This document shows, one piece after another, positions 52,591-62,013 of a DNA stretch of 64,000 nucleotides. Within the stretch, counting starts at the first letter, position 1, and each line of letters begins with the position of its first letter. This stretch comes from Catenibacillus scindens (lineage in GTDB: Bacteria; Bacillota; Clostridia; Lachnospirales; Lachnospiraceae). The notes beneath the pieces were generated by a model. It saw only the letters and a list, made by a program, of their open reading frames with translations. It did no database searches and was not told the DNA's origin. The translations under genes were made by a program, and so were the position numbers. Where the stretch lies: the NCBI RefSeq assembly GCF_014202115.1, contig NZ_JACHFW010000005.1, positions 62,001 to 126,000 on the forward strand. The letters are read 5' to 3'.

Positions 52591-53400
52591 TCATTCATCC
52601 AGCTTGTCATGGGCCTGCCTGACAACAGTCTCCACCAATCCGTCATTAAAACTGTCTTCTTCTTTATCCGTCTTTTGAATATAAAGAAGATACTCAATAT
52701 TTCCTTCCGGCCCTTTAACCGGGGAAAAATCCAGGCCCATGACCGAAAACCCGATGGACCGGACATGATCCACGATCTTTTGGATCACTTCTTCATGGAC
52801 TTTGGGGTCGCGGACAACTCCCTTTTTTCCCACTTTTTCCCGGCCGGCCTCAAATTGAGGCTTGATCAGGCAGACCATACAGGCCATAGGCCGCAGCAGT
52901 GTGCAGGCCACAGGCAGCACCTTTGTCAGTGAAATAAAAGACACATCCACAGAGGCAAAATCCAGAGGCTCGCCAATATCTTCCGGCGTCACATACCGGA
53001 TATTTGTCTTTTCCATACAGACCACCCGTGGGTCCTGGCGAAGTTTCCAGGCAAGCTGTCCGTAGCCCACATCCACGGCAAAAACCTTCACAGCCCCGTT
53101 CTGAAGCATACAGTCGGTAAATCCACCGGTGGATGCGCCAATATCCATACATACTTTGCCGGACACATCAACGCCGAAAACTTCCACCGCTTTTTCAAGC
53201 TTTAAGCCGCCCCGGCTCACATATTTTAAACCTGGCCCTTTCACTCTTATGCGGGATTTTTCCGGGTCAAAACAGTCCCCCGGCTTGTCCTCCCTGTTGT
53301 CATTGACAAAAACATCCCCTGCCATGATCATGGCTTTGGCTTTTTCCCGTGAGGAGGCCAGACCCTGTTTTACTAAAAGTACATCCAAACGTTCTTTCAT
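52591..53400 (-). CDS. tlyA: TlyA-family rRNA 2'-O-methyltransferase
   Basis: Family methylates rRNA ribose; older name hemolysin A. An N-terminal S4 RNA-binding domain (MKERLDVLLVKQGLASSREKAK) precedes an FtsJ-like domain with CMDIGASTGGFTDCML and the KPQFE motif. The ATG overlaps the dxs stop (ATGA). 269 residues. Confidence 0.95.
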   Translation of the reverse strand: MKERLDVLLVKQGLASSREKAKAMIMAGDVFVNDNREDKPGDCFDPEKSRIRVKGPGLKYVSRGGLKLEKAVEVFGVDVSGKVCMDIGASTGGFTDCMLQNGAVKVFAVDVGYGQLAWKLRQDPRVVCMEKTNIRYVTPEDIGEPLDFASVDVSFISLTKVLPVACTLLRPMACMVCLIKPQFEAGREKVGKKGVVRDPKVHEEVIQKIVDHVRSIGFSVMGLDFSPVKGPEGNIEYLLYIQKTDKEEDSFNDGLVETVVRQAHDKLDE

Positions 53401-55286
53401 AGCTTTTTATATTCCTTTATGATCTTTTGTGTCACTGACAGGCTGTCAAGCCCCATACTCTCTTTGAGAAGATCCACATTGCCATGTTCTACATAAACGT
53501 CGGGAATGCCGATCTTTAACAGCCTTGCGCCGTATTTTTCCCGATCCTGGCAGCGCAGATCGCTCAAGTATGCCGCCACGGCCTCGCCGTAACCTCCTCT
53601 GAGTACGTTTTCTTCCATCGTTACAATGACCTCATAATCTCTGGCCAGCCATTCAAGGATTTTCCTGTCCAGAGGTTTGACAAAGCGGACATTGACCAGG
53701 GCCGGATCTATATTTTCTTCTGCCAGCCGGGCGCAGACGTCCCAGGCCGTCTCTACCATACTTCCCACAGCCAATATAGCCACTCTGGCGCCGGTGCGCA
53801 AAATCTCGCTCTTTCCATACTCTATGGGAGCCCGGAACTGCTTCAGGCCGCCGTAGGCCGTACCCCTGGGGTAGCGGATGGCCAACGGCGCGTCGAAGGT
53901 CCTTGAGAACTTCAGCACATCGTACAGCTCGTATTTATTTTTAGGGGCGAAAACATTCATCCCCGGAATGGAACATAAATAGGACAGATCCAGGATACCC
54001 TGGTGGGTCTCACCATCAGCGCCCACAATTCCCGCCCGGTCAATGCAAAAGACTACCGGATGCTGGGGGAGACAGACATCATGGATCATCTGATCGTAAG
54101 AGCGCTGTAAAAACGAAGAATAAATGGCCACATAAGGCTTCATCCCGGCGGCCGCCAGTCCGGCGGCAAAAGTCACCGCGTGTTCCTCGGCGATCCCCAC
54201 GTCAAAGAAACGGTCAGGATACTGTTTGCTGAATTTATAAAGTCCGGTGCCATATGGCATTGCCGCACATACACCCACAATCTTTTCATCTTCCGCGGCC
54301 ATGCGCAGCATCGTCCTGGAAAATATCTGAGTGTATGTGGACTGAGTGCTTTTTTTCAAAGGCATACCGGTCTTTACATCAAATTTATCCACGCCGTGAT
54401 AAGCTGACGGGTCCTCCTCGGCAGGTTCATAGCCCTTGCCCTTCTGAGTGATCACATGGACAAGAACAGCTTTGCGTTTCCGCTTTGCCGCCGAAATCAC
54501 ACGGACAAGCTGAGGGATATCGTGGCCGTCCACCGGCCCCATATAATCAATGCCAAGATCCTCGAAAAAGCCTCCCGGCATTAAAAACTGTTTAATCGAA
54601 TCTTTAGAACGCTTCACACTGCGGACCACGCTGCTGCCTATGCGGGGAATCCTTCTCAGCGCCGCTTCCACATCTTCTTTGAAATCAATATAAGATTCAT
54701 TCATGCGGATGTCATTCAAATATTTAGAAACGCCACCCACATTTTCGGAGATGGACATTTTGTTATCATTTAGAATAATAATAAAATTTTTGTCCATGCG
54801 GGCCGCATTATTTATTGCCTCATAGGCCATGCCCCCGGTCAGGGCACCGTCACCGATGACTGCCACAACAGTGTAATCTTCGCCCAGAAGATCCCTCCCA
54901 CGGGCATAACCCAGGGCCGCGGAAATGGACGTAGAACTGTGGCCGGTATCAAAGGCGTCACAGGCGCTCTCCCGGATTTTGGGAAATCCGCTGATACCTC
55001 CGAAAGTGCGCAGGCCGCCAAAGGCGTCCTTTCTTCCCGTAAGTATTTTATGAACATAGGACTGGTGACCCACATCCCACACAATCTTATCTTTTGGAAG
55101 ATCCAGACACAAATGCAGAGCCATAGTCAGTTCAACAACGCCCAGATTAGAGGCCAGATGTCCTCCGGTTTTGCTAATACTCTCCAGAAGAAATTCCCGG
55201 ATCTCCCCGGCAAGCTGATCATATTCCTTTGGCGGCACCTTTTTTATATCATTGGGCTGGCGGATATTGTCTAAAATCTTTGCCAT
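53397..55286 (-). CDS. dxs: 1-deoxy-D-xylulose-5-phosphate synthase
   Basis: First enzyme of the MEP isoprenoid pathway, thiamine diphosphate dependent. Shows GGHLASNLGVVELT, DVGHQSYVHKILTGR, the ThDP motif GDGALTGGMAYEAINNA, and FDVGIAEEHAVTFAAGLA. Start at 55286 is favoured by AGG 9 nt upstream; ATG at 55292 is possible. About 629 residues. Works with ispA next door. Confidence 0.97.
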   Translation of the reverse strand: MAKILDNIRQPNDIKKVPPKEYDQLAGEIREFLLESISKTGGHLASNLGVVELTMALHLCLDLPKDKIVWDVGHQSYVHKILTGRKDAFGGLRTFGGISGFPKIRESACDAFDTGHSSTSISAALGYARGRDLLGEDYTVVAVIGDGALTGGMAYEAINNAARMDKNFIIILNDNKMSISENVGGVSKYLNDIRMNESYIDFKEDVEAALRRIPRIGSSVVRSVKRSKDSIKQFLMPGGFFEDLGIDYMGPVDGHDIPQLVRVISAAKRKRKAVLVHVITQKGKGYEPAEEDPSAYHGVDKFDVKTGMPLKKSTQSTYTQIFSRTMLRMAAEDEKIVGVCAAMPYGTGLYKFSKQYPDRFFDVGIAEEHAVTFAAGLAAAGMKPYVAIYSSFLQRSYDQMIHDVCLPQHPVVFCIDRAGIVGADGETHQGILDLSYLCSIPGMNVFAPKNKYELYDVLKFSRTFDAPLAIRYPRGTAYGGLKQFRAPIEYGKSEILRTGARVAILAVGSMVETAWDVCARLAEENIDPALVNVRFVKPLDRKILEWLARDYEVIVTMEENVLRGGYGEAVAAYLSDLRCQDREKYGARLLKIGIPDVYVEHGNVDLLKESMGLDSLSVTQKIIKEYKKL

Positions 55287-55338
55287 ATTCATACACCTGT
55301 TTCTTTATTTTCATACCATCCATCCGTTCAGGCTGACA

Positions 55339-56241
55339 CTACTTTTCTCTGTGGATCAGCCACCGGATCAGTTCTTTAAGAAATGGATTTCTCTCAGATA
55401 CTTCATATTCCTCCAGTATATCCAGAGCCTTGTAGGAAAGTTCCTCCACCTGCTCTGCGGCAGCGTCCATCCCCACCAGTGTGACCCAGGTGGTTTTCTC
55501 ATTTTTAGCGTCGCTTCCCACAGGTTTCCCAAGAGTCTGGGTAGTTCCACTCACATCCAGGATATCATCCTGAATCTGAAATGCGATGCCGATGGCGTCG
55601 GCCGCCTTTTCCACCCCGTCAATCTGCTCTTTTCCGGCTCCGGCAAGGATTGCCCCGATCATCATAGCGCACTGGATCAGGGCGCTGGTTTTATTAGTAT
55701 AGATAAATTTCAGTGTATCCAGGTCCAGGGGCTGTCCGCTCTTTTCAACATCAACGACCTGACCCCCGATCATTCCGTAAATTCCGGGTTTGCGGGCCAG
55801 GACGCATAAAGCCTGAGCCACTTTCTCAAGCTCCCATGGGCCGGCCTGGCTGACGGCTTTCGCCGCCGTCTCGTAAGCGTAATTTAAGAGTCCATCCCCC
55901 GCCAGGATGGCCATGGCCTCCCCGTAAACTTTATGGGTGGTCAGGCGTCCTCTGCGGTAATCGTCATTATCCAGGGCAGGAAGATCATCGTGGATCAGTG
56001 AATAGGTGTGGATCATCTCAATGGCTGCCATAAAAGGCCCGATCAATTCCTGTCTAGTGCCGCCGAACACCTTGGCGGTCTCCCACATAAGCATGGGGCG
56101 TATCCTTTTTCCACCTGCGTTTACCGCGTAATTCATAGCCTCAAAAACTGTTTTCTGATATCCGATCTCCTCCGGCAGAAACTCCCGGATCAACTTCTCG
56201 ATCTGCCCTGCCTTTTCCTGTATCTGATTCTCAACCTTCAT
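55339..56241 (-). CDS. ispA: Polyprenyl (farnesyl) diphosphate synthase
   Basis: Condenses IPP with allylic diphosphates, feeding undecaprenyl phosphate. The two aspartate-rich motifs are DDLPALDNDD and DDILD; GGKRIRPML and GKPVGSDAKNEK also fit. Start ATG 56241 lies inside the end of xseB (overlap 11 nt) with GAGG upstream. 300 residues. Confidence 0.96.
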   Translation of the reverse strand: MKVENQIQEKAGQIEKLIREFLPEEIGYQKTVFEAMNYAVNAGGKRIRPMLMWETAKVFGGTRQELIGPFMAAIEMIHTYSLIHDDLPALDNDDYRRGRLTTHKVYGEAMAILAGDGLLNYAYETAAKAVSQAGPWELEKVAQALCVLARKPGIYGMIGGQVVDVEKSGQPLDLDTLKFIYTNKTSALIQCAMMIGAILAGAGKEQIDGVEKAADAIGIAFQIQDDILDVSGTTQTLGKPVGSDAKNEKTTWVTLVGMDAAAEQVEELSYKALDILEEYEVSERNPFLKELIRWLIHREK

Positions 56242-56437
56242 CGCTATCATCCTCTGTTTTTAACTCAATGATCTTTTTTTCAACTCTGTCAATGGAATCA
56301 CTGCAATATTTCAAAAGCTTTACGCCTTGACGGTAAAGCTTTAAAGACTCATCTAAAGTCACCTGGGGATCTTCCAGGGCCGAGATGGTCGCTTCCAATT
56401 CTTCAAATGCCGTCTCCAGCGTCCTGGTCTTTGCCAC
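56231..56437 (-). CDS. xseB: Exonuclease VII small subunit
   Basis: Forms exonuclease VII with XseA. The 68-residue helical protein has FEELEATISALEDPQVTLDESLKLYRQG, the family core. GTG start with AAGGAGG upstream (56445-56451), inside the end of xseA. Confidence 0.95.
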   Translation of the reverse strand: MAKTRTLETAFEELEATISALEDPQVTLDESLKLYRQGVKLLKYCSDSIDRVEKKIIELKTEDDSDEG

Positions 56438-57647
56438 GGTTATTCCTCCTTACATGTCTTATCTCTATCGTCTGCGCCCGGATATCTCCGTCCATGACCG
56501 AGATGGTCAGAACATCTCCGGGAGCCGTCTGGTTCACACTTCTTAAAAGTTCTCCCCCACTGCCTGTGACTGCGGCGTATCCTCCGGAAAGCCGGGCCAG
56601 AGGGGACAGTCCTTCAAGACGGTGTAGAAAAAGATCCCTCTTGTGTTTCTTCCCTGTAAGTACCCGCTCCACAACATGTTCCAGCTTGTCGGAAAGCTCC
56701 GCAAGATAAAGCTGCTGTTCTCTCATGCGGCGCTGTGGGCTTAAATTTTCCAGTTTCAGCTTATACTGCTTGACATACTGCCGGCCAAGATGAACTTTCC
56801 CCGCCAAAAGCTGATCCAGGGAATCTTCGTAATCTGAAAGCCTGCGAAATACTTCCCCTATATCCGGGACAGCCAGTTCCGCCGCCGCCGATGGTGTGGG
56901 GGCCCGAAGATCCGCCGCAAAATCCGCAATAGTCACATCCGTCTCATGGCCTACGGCAGAGATCACCGGAGTCCGGCACATATAGATCGCCCTGGCCACA
57001 CGCTCCTCGTTAAAAGCCCACAGATCCTCCATGGAGCCGCCGCCCCGTCCCACAATAATCGTATCTACGCCATACTGATCCAGGGCCTGTATCCCCTTTA
57101 CAATGGAAGACGCCGCGTCCTGTCCCTGAACACTGGCGGGATAAAGGACAAGCTGCAAAAAAGGATTCCGGCGGCTGGAAATATTAATAATATCCTGGAT
57201 AGCTGCACCGGTCTTTGCCGTGACAATACCCACCGCTTTAGGATAGATAGGGATCTTCTTTTTATGATCCTGGGAAAAAATCCCCTCTTCCTCCAGCCTC
57301 TTTTTCAGCGCCTCAAACTTTTCATAGAGGGCGCCCACGCCGTCTCTGGCGATCTGCCGGGCGTAAAGCTGATATTTCCCATCCCGCTCATAAACGCTGA
57401 TACTGCCAAAAACGATAACCTGCTGCCCCTGCTCCAGGCGAAAATCCAGACCGGAGCGGTTTCCCGCGAACATGACACAAGCAAGGGCGCTGAACCGGTC
57501 CTTTATAGTAAAATAAATATGGCCGGATGTGTGATATTTACAGTTGGAAACTTCGCCGCGCACATAAATATTATTCAGTCCGTAATCCGATACAAAAAGC
57601 TGTTTTATATATTGATTCAAAGCGGCAACGGAATAAATTTCTCTCAT
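56403..57647 (-). CDS. xseA: Exonuclease VII large subunit
   Basis: Catalytic subunit that degrades single-stranded DNA. N-terminal OB domain (VRGEVSNCKYHTSGHIYFTIKD), catalytic domain with GRGGGSMEDLWAFNEE and SAVGHETDVTIADFAADLRAPTPSAAAEL, then a coiled coil. ATG 57647 has GAGG upstream, 7 nt after nusB. 414 residues. Confidence 0.97.
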   Translation of the reverse strand: MREIYSVAALNQYIKQLFVSDYGLNNIYVRGEVSNCKYHTSGHIYFTIKDRFSALACVMFAGNRSGLDFRLEQGQQVIVFGSISVYERDGKYQLYARQIARDGVGALYEKFEALKKRLEEEGIFSQDHKKKIPIYPKAVGIVTAKTGAAIQDIINISSRRNPFLQLVLYPASVQGQDAASSIVKGIQALDQYGVDTIIVGRGGGSMEDLWAFNEERVARAIYMCRTPVISAVGHETDVTIADFAADLRAPTPSAAAELAVPDIGEVFRRLSDYEDSLDQLLAGKVHLGRQYVKQYKLKLENLSPQRRMREQQLYLAELSDKLEHVVERVLTGKKHKRDLFLHRLEGLSPLARLSGGYAAVTGSGGELLRSVNQTAPGDVLTISVMDGDIRAQTIEIRHVRRNNRGKDQDAGDGI

Positions 57648-57654
57648 ATAAACC

Positions 57655-58050
57655 TCATGCCAGTTTTGCCAGCACGCCGTTGACAAATGACGGTGATTCG
57701 TCAGTACCGTAGCGCTTTGCCAGCTCTACCGCCTCATTGATGGCTACGCCTGTGGGAATATCCTCATCGTAGAGGATTTCATAGAGAGCCAGGCGTATAA
57801 TCGTCAGATCCACTTTCCCCATGCGCTGGGTTTTCCAGCCCACGGCCACCTGGTCGATGCTCTCGTCCAGCTCCTCCAGTTTTGCCAGGATATGGCGGAC
57901 CTTTTCAAGTATGTATTCTGCGTCAACACCTTCTGGCTCTTTCAGATGGAGAACGTAAAGTTCTCCCTGTTCCTCCATTTCCTCTTTGCTGTGAAATTCC
58001 ACGCGGAACAACAGCCGGAATATATGTTCACGTAATTCTCTTCTGCTCAT
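57655..58050 (-). CDS. nusB: Transcription antitermination factor NusB
   Basis: RNA-binding helical protein of rRNA antitermination. The 131 residues start MSRRELREHIFRLLF and include LTIIRLALYEILYDEDIPTGVAINEAVELAKRYGTDESPSFVNGVL, the diagnostic C-terminal part. Confidence 0.97.
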   Translation of the reverse strand: MSRRELREHIFRLLFRVEFHSKEEMEEQGELYVLHLKEPEGVDAEYILEKVRHILAKLEELDESIDQVAVGWKTQRMGKVDLTIIRLALYEILYDEDIPTGVAINEAVELAKRYGTDESPSFVNGVLAKLA

Positions 58051-58089
58051 AACTTTTCCTTTCTCTCTCCAAGACTATAGTAAAGAACA

Positions 58090-58143
58090 ATTCAAGACTC
58101 GCTCGCGAGTCTTGTCGCAGGATTCGGGTCGGCTTTAGCCGAC
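58090..58143. repeat. Two small palindromes between nusB and asp23
   Basis: CAAGACTCG/CGAGTCTTG (58093-58101, 58106-58114) and GTCGGC/GCCGAC (58128-58133, 58138-58143). The first resembles DNA at 51674-51694. Confidence 0.6.
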
Positions 58144-58157
58144 ATAATTCCTAATGC

Positions 58158-58207
58158 GAAAAAAAGTAGCTGACTTCCCCAAACCCAATGAAGACAGTCA
58201 GCTACTT
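58158..58207 (-). terminator. Terminator after asp23
   Basis: Minus strand AAGTAGCTGACT (from 58207) pairs with AGTCAGCTACTT (58164-58175) followed by a run of Ts. It separates asp23 from nusB transcription. Confidence 0.9.
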
Positions 58208-58218
58208 GCTCTCATTAA

Positions 58219-58608
58219 CTATTTATCATTTTCCAGGTTCACATCTGCAACTCGAATATTTACTTCGGATACATTGAGACCGGTCATAGTCTCAATGGCG
58301 TTCTTCACCCGCTCCTGTACCGCTCTGGATACTTGGGGAATGCTGTAGCCGTACTCAATATTAATCCCCAGATCAACGGACAGTGAATCCTCGCCCACCT
58401 GGATCTTTACGCCTTTGGACAGGTTCTTCTTTCCAAGTCTGGCAACAAGCTCATTGGTAATATTGCCTGCCATAGATGCTACGCCTTCCACCTCTGTCGC
58501 GGCAAGACCTGCGATAATTGTGATCACTTCGTCAGAAATCCTTACGTTTCCGGCAACGCCTTCATCCTGGATTCTGTAAGTGCTTCTCTCCTCCTGCTCT
58601 TTTGCCAT
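58219..58608 (-). CDS. Asp23/Gls24-family envelope stress protein
   Basis: Small membrane-associated scaffold family (YqhY, AmaP partners). The 129 residues have GNVRISDEVITIIAGLAATEVEGVASMAG and SVDLGINIEYGYSIPQVSRAVQERV, both family hallmarks. ATG 58608 has GGAGG upstream. In Bacillus yqhY lies at the same place, beside nusB and acc genes; here acc genes are absent. Confidence 0.93.
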   Translation of the reverse strand: MAKEQEERSTYRIQDEGVAGNVRISDEVITIIAGLAATEVEGVASMAGNITNELVARLGKKNLSKGVKIQVGEDSLSVDLGINIEYGYSIPQVSRAVQERVKNAIETMTGLNVSEVNIRVADVNLENDK

Positions 58609-58650
58609 ATTACTAACCTCCATCTGTGTCGCCTGCACTGCTTTTTACAA

Positions 58651-58718
58651 TGAAAGCCCGTCTCTGACCGCGAGCCGTCCATGGCTTTCATCTGTGGTGT
58701 AGCCGCGCGCGGCGCGGC
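58651..58718. repeat. GC-rich hairpins in the asp23 leader
   Basis: TGAAAGCC (58651-58658) with GGCTTTCA (58683-58690), and GCCGCGCGCGGCGCGGC (58702-58718). Both would lie in the asp23 5' leader. Confidence 0.55.
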
Positions 58719-58738
58719 ACATCAATTTACTAAAAAGT

Positions 58739-58767
58739 ATTATAACAAATTTTATGCGCTTTGAAAA
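58739..58767 (-). promoter_or_regulatory. Predicted asp23 promoter
   Basis: Minus strand TTTTCA (58762-58767), 17 nt, TATAAT (58739-58744), just after spoIIIAH. Confidence 0.65.
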
Positions 58768-58771
58768 GCAT

Positions 58772-59467
58772 TTATTCACTTTTCAGAGTAGTGATCACAA
58801 TTTTGTCCGCCGTACACTCGGCTTTGCGGGTGACGATATCCTCAACCTGAGCTTTCTGGGCGTCTGTCATAGATTCCAGACAGATGACCACATCCACACT
58901 TTCATCATTAATGCTGACTACAGAATTGGAAAATCCTTTGGCCTCCAGAAGTGTTTCCGCAGCCAGTTCCCGCTCGGCGATCTGGGTCAGTTCCATCAGA
59001 TCGCTGCTCGCCTGCTCCCTAATGTCCTGGGCCACGTTTTCATTGTCAATGACCTGCTGGAGCGTTTCTTTGTTTTTGGAACGGGTCTGTTCTCTGGACA
59101 GCCGCGCGGCAGAACAGAAATTTACAGCCGCCGACGAGTTTGTGCTTGTAAGAACCGCCTCACCGATCTCGCTGACATCTCCGATATCCTCCCCATCCTG
59201 GCTCGCCAGGGCGTCGCCGCCATCCTCCATGACCTGGCTTAAATCCTCCTCCGGGGCCACATCCACGTCCACCAGAGCGTCCCCGTCAGAGACTTGTTCC
59301 TCTGTAATATTTCCCAGATCATCAACATTTTGGGTCACTGTGTTAACGTCTGTCCCGTCCTGGGTGGTAGTCACTTTATCCGCGGTAAAGTTCAGATATC
59401 CGGCAATAATGATCATAATGACAAGGGATGTAATGATCACCTGATTTTTCCTGAAAATCCTCTTCAA
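58772..59467 (-). CDS. spoIIIAH: Stage III sporulation protein AH
   Basis: Mother-cell half of the SpoIIQ-SpoIIIAH channel across the engulfed forespore membranes. One membrane helix (about 8-27, VIITSLVIMIIIAGYLNF), an acidic linker, and a C-terminal ring-building domain (ETLLEAKGFSNSVVSINDESVDVVI) like YscJ/FliF. 231 residues. Confidence 0.94.
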   Translation of the reverse strand: MKRIFRKNQVIITSLVIMIIIAGYLNFTADKVTTTQDGTDVNTVTQNVDDLGNITEEQVSDGDALVDVDVAPEEDLSQVMEDGGDALASQDGEDIGDVSEIGEAVLTSTNSSAAVNFCSAARLSREQTRSKNKETLQQVIDNENVAQDIREQASSDLMELTQIAERELAAETLLEAKGFSNSVVSINDESVDVVICLESMTDAQKAQVEDIVTRKAECTADKIVITTLKSE

Positions 59468-59481
59468 TTGTTTCCCTCCTG

Positions 59482-60105
59482 TTAAGATTCCATTTTTACT
59501 ACTTTAATTTTATGCACGGGAAGATTAAATAGAACGCTTACCGCCTGAGTTATTTCATCTACCACAAATTCATCTCCGGCGCCGGAGGCGGCTACGACCA
59601 CCCCTTCAATCTGAGGCGCCAGTTCTTTGATCACATAAGGTTCACTGCTCTGCCCGGAAGAGCCGTCGTAAAGGGACGTCTCGCTGTAACTGCTCTCGTC
59701 GGTAACTCTTGTCCCTCCTCCCGAATCGCTCTCGGAAATAGTGGACACACTTTGGGTCACATCTTTCTCCACCACTTTTTCCTTTGTGGCACTGGCTGTG
59801 ATCATCACCTGCACATCCCCCGCCCCGCTCACCGACGACAATAGCCGGGTCAGCCGCTCCTCCTGAAGCGCTACATACTCTTCCAGCGTCTGTCCGCCGC
59901 CAAAACTTTCCACGTCCAAAAGCGCCGCCCCGCCCCCGTCCTCACTGCCGTTTTCCCCGTCAGCAGACGAAAGCTCCTGAGCTGTCCCTCCCTCCTGGGG
60001 AGATGACACCGGCCAGGCGATCACCAGAAGCAAAACCCCCACAAGCACAAGGATCAGCAGAGATCTTTTTTTATCCCGGCCGATCATATGGAATATTTTT
60101 TTCAT
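59482..60105 (-). CDS. spoIIIAG: Stage III sporulation protein AG
   Basis: Ring-forming channel protein. Membrane helix near the start (LLILVLVGVLLLVIAW), then a ring-building motif split by a Ser/Gly-rich insertion (ITASATKEKVVEKDVTQ ... ELAPQIEGVVVAASG). ATG 60105 has AGGTGA 8 nt upstream, overlapping the spoIIIAF end. 207 residues. Confidence 0.93.
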   Translation of the reverse strand: MKKIFHMIGRDKKRSLLILVLVGVLLLVIAWPVSSPQEGGTAQELSSADGENGSEDGGGAALLDVESFGGGQTLEEYVALQEERLTRLLSSVSGAGDVQVMITASATKEKVVEKDVTQSVSTISESDSGGGTRVTDESSYSETSLYDGSSGQSSEPYVIKELAPQIEGVVVAASGAGDEFVVDEITQAVSVLFNLPVHKIKVVKMES

Positions 60106-60109
60106 CCTG

Positions 60110-60775
60110 TCATTCACCTGGATCACCGCCTTCCACAATGATTATATTTTCTGTGGAAACGCCATAGTTTTCCCCGATCATCTGTTTTATCCCGGCCGCC
60201 GTCTCCCCAGATATAAACGATTCTCCCTCATCCCGGTTCTGGACCGTGGAAGATCCATTTCCGATTTCCACTTTTTTTACAGGCTCCACCGTCTCCCCGG
60301 CACCGTCTTCCCCGGATGTTTCCTTAACCTCCGTCCCCACGTACAAAACGACCTGCAAAACACTTCCAAAGGAAGCGCTGCCCATATTTTCATCCACAGA
60401 CACAGTCACATCCCTGACTGCCACCCCCTGATTTTGAGCCAGAAAGCAGATCTGCTCTTCTAAGCTGTTTTTATATTCCTGAAGGATCAGGCCGCTGCGC
60501 TCCTGTTCCAGAGATCCGGCGTCAAAATCATCCCCGTCAATGAGGTCAGCGTCCCCTATGGCAGTTTTAAAACTCTCCCACTGAAAGAAATAATCCATGG
60601 AGCCGCTGGCATTGAGAAGTTTCAGTACCGGCGAAAAAACTACCAGTATAAAGATCATCCCCGCGGCCATGCGGACATATTTTTTATTTTTGTCATCAAC
60701 CAGCAGTTCTTCCACCAGGGTCACTGCCAGGAAAAAAAACACAATATTTTTAACCCAGGAAAAAATGCCTTCCAT
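60110..60775 (-). CDS. spoIIIAF: Stage III sporulation protein AF
   Basis: Membrane protein of the channel complex. Two membrane helices (FSWVKNIVFFFLAVTLVEELL and MAAGMIFILVVFSPVLKLL) and a C-terminal soluble ring-building domain. ATG 60775 overlaps the spoIIIAE stop (TTAATG) with GGAGG upstream. 221 residues. Confidence 0.92.
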   Translation of the reverse strand: MEGIFSWVKNIVFFFLAVTLVEELLVDDKNKKYVRMAAGMIFILVVFSPVLKLLNASGSMDYFFQWESFKTAIGDADLIDGDDFDAGSLEQERSGLILQEYKNSLEEQICFLAQNQGVAVRDVTVSVDENMGSASFGSVLQVVLYVGTEVKETSGEDGAGETVEPVKKVEIGNGSSTVQNRDEGESFISGETAAGIKQMIGENYGVSTENIIIVEGGDPGE

Positions 60776-62013
60776 TAACCGCCTCCTATAGCCAGATTGG
60801 ACGATGAAGCGATCACCGCCAGGGACAAAATAAACAGCAGGATGGCTGTTCCTGCCGCCATGAGAAGCAGTAGAACGCTGTCCCCCGTTTTTTGGATACA
60901 AGAGACGATCCTCGGATCAGACACCGGCTGTACCACCGCCTCCGTCACCTTATACATTAATGTGATCACTAAAAGTTTGATCAGGGGAATGGCGCAGACG
61001 ATAAGGATCACAATAAGTCCGCCCACACCGATGGCGTTTTTGATCAGCACCCCGGAACCGATGGCAGTCTTTGCCGCGGCGTTTAAGGCGTTTCCAATAC
61101 CGGGGATCACTGAGGACAGTTTAATAAAGGCCGAGCTTTTAAATGAATCAAAAGCCGGGAGGACCATACTCTGGATAATATTTAATCCCAGTGTCAGCCC
61201 AAGTATGGTCTTTAAAGACCATGAAATGATCGTCCGAATCAACTGGCACAGCCGGGAGAGGTAGTCCTGGACAGACAGATCGTTGGCCAGGGAAAGGATC
61301 ATATAGACCTGGATCATAGCCAGAAGGATATGGCAGATCAGCCAGTCCACCGCCGTGATGGCCAGGGCAGTGACGCCGTAAAATCCGGCAGCGCTGCTTG
61401 TCCCTGATGCAAAGGCGATGGCCGTACAAAAAGCCGGAAGGAGGGCCGTCATAAAATCCACAAGAAAATCCAGCACCGACTGAGTGACTGAAAAGGCCGC
61501 GCCAAAAGACGCCAGCAGCAGGGAAAAAAGAAGGATATAGGTCATGTAAAATCCGGTCCGGGCTACATGATTTTTTGCGAAGGCCACGGAAAAATTAGTA
61601 AAAAGGGCGCCGATAATGGCAATCCCCATGATCTGACTCAGGGCTTTTTGATTCAGATGGATCTCCATAAAAATATGTTCATAAATATACTGACCCATAC
61701 TCTCAAAAGACATGGTGATATTTCCTGAAAAAAGCTGTCCCACAATATCCCCGAAAGAAATCTCCGACTTTGGAGACATACTGTCGATGACCGACTGGAT
61801 CTGGTCATACTCCCCGCTCTCACCGGGGATGTCTGGCCCAGAAGATTCCTCCGACTCTGTCCCGGAATGCTGGGCTCCCCACACTTTTTGTGTTTTCCCA
61901 GACCAGAACAAAACCGCCACCAGGCACAGAAGTACAGCCCAGCCTATCCGCACCATTTGTCCTTTATGCCTGCTTTTGTACCTGTTCCCCCTTTGTCCCT
62001 TCCGGCCTTTCAT
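60775..62013 (-). CDS. spoIIIAE: Stage III sporulation protein AE
   Basis: Polytopic membrane protein of the complex, with signal-like N-terminus and about seven to eight membrane helices (from VRIGWAVLLCLVAVLFW through LLLLMAAGTAILLFILSLAVI). ATG 62013 overlaps the spoIIIAD stop by four bases. 412 residues. Confidence 0.93.
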   Translation of the reverse strand: MKGRKGQRGNRYKSRHKGQMVRIGWAVLLCLVAVLFWSGKTQKVWGAQHSGTESEESSGPDIPGESGEYDQIQSVIDSMSPKSEISFGDIVGQLFSGNITMSFESMGQYIYEHIFMEIHLNQKALSQIMGIAIIGALFTNFSVAFAKNHVARTGFYMTYILLFSLLLASFGAAFSVTQSVLDFLVDFMTALLPAFCTAIAFASGTSSAAGFYGVTALAITAVDWLICHILLAMIQVYMILSLANDLSVQDYLSRLCQLIRTIISWSLKTILGLTLGLNIIQSMVLPAFDSFKSSAFIKLSSVIPGIGNALNAAAKTAIGSGVLIKNAIGVGGLIVILIVCAIPLIKLLVITLMYKVTEAVVQPVSDPRIVSCIQKTGDSVLLLLMAAGTAILLFILSLAVIASSSNLAIGGG

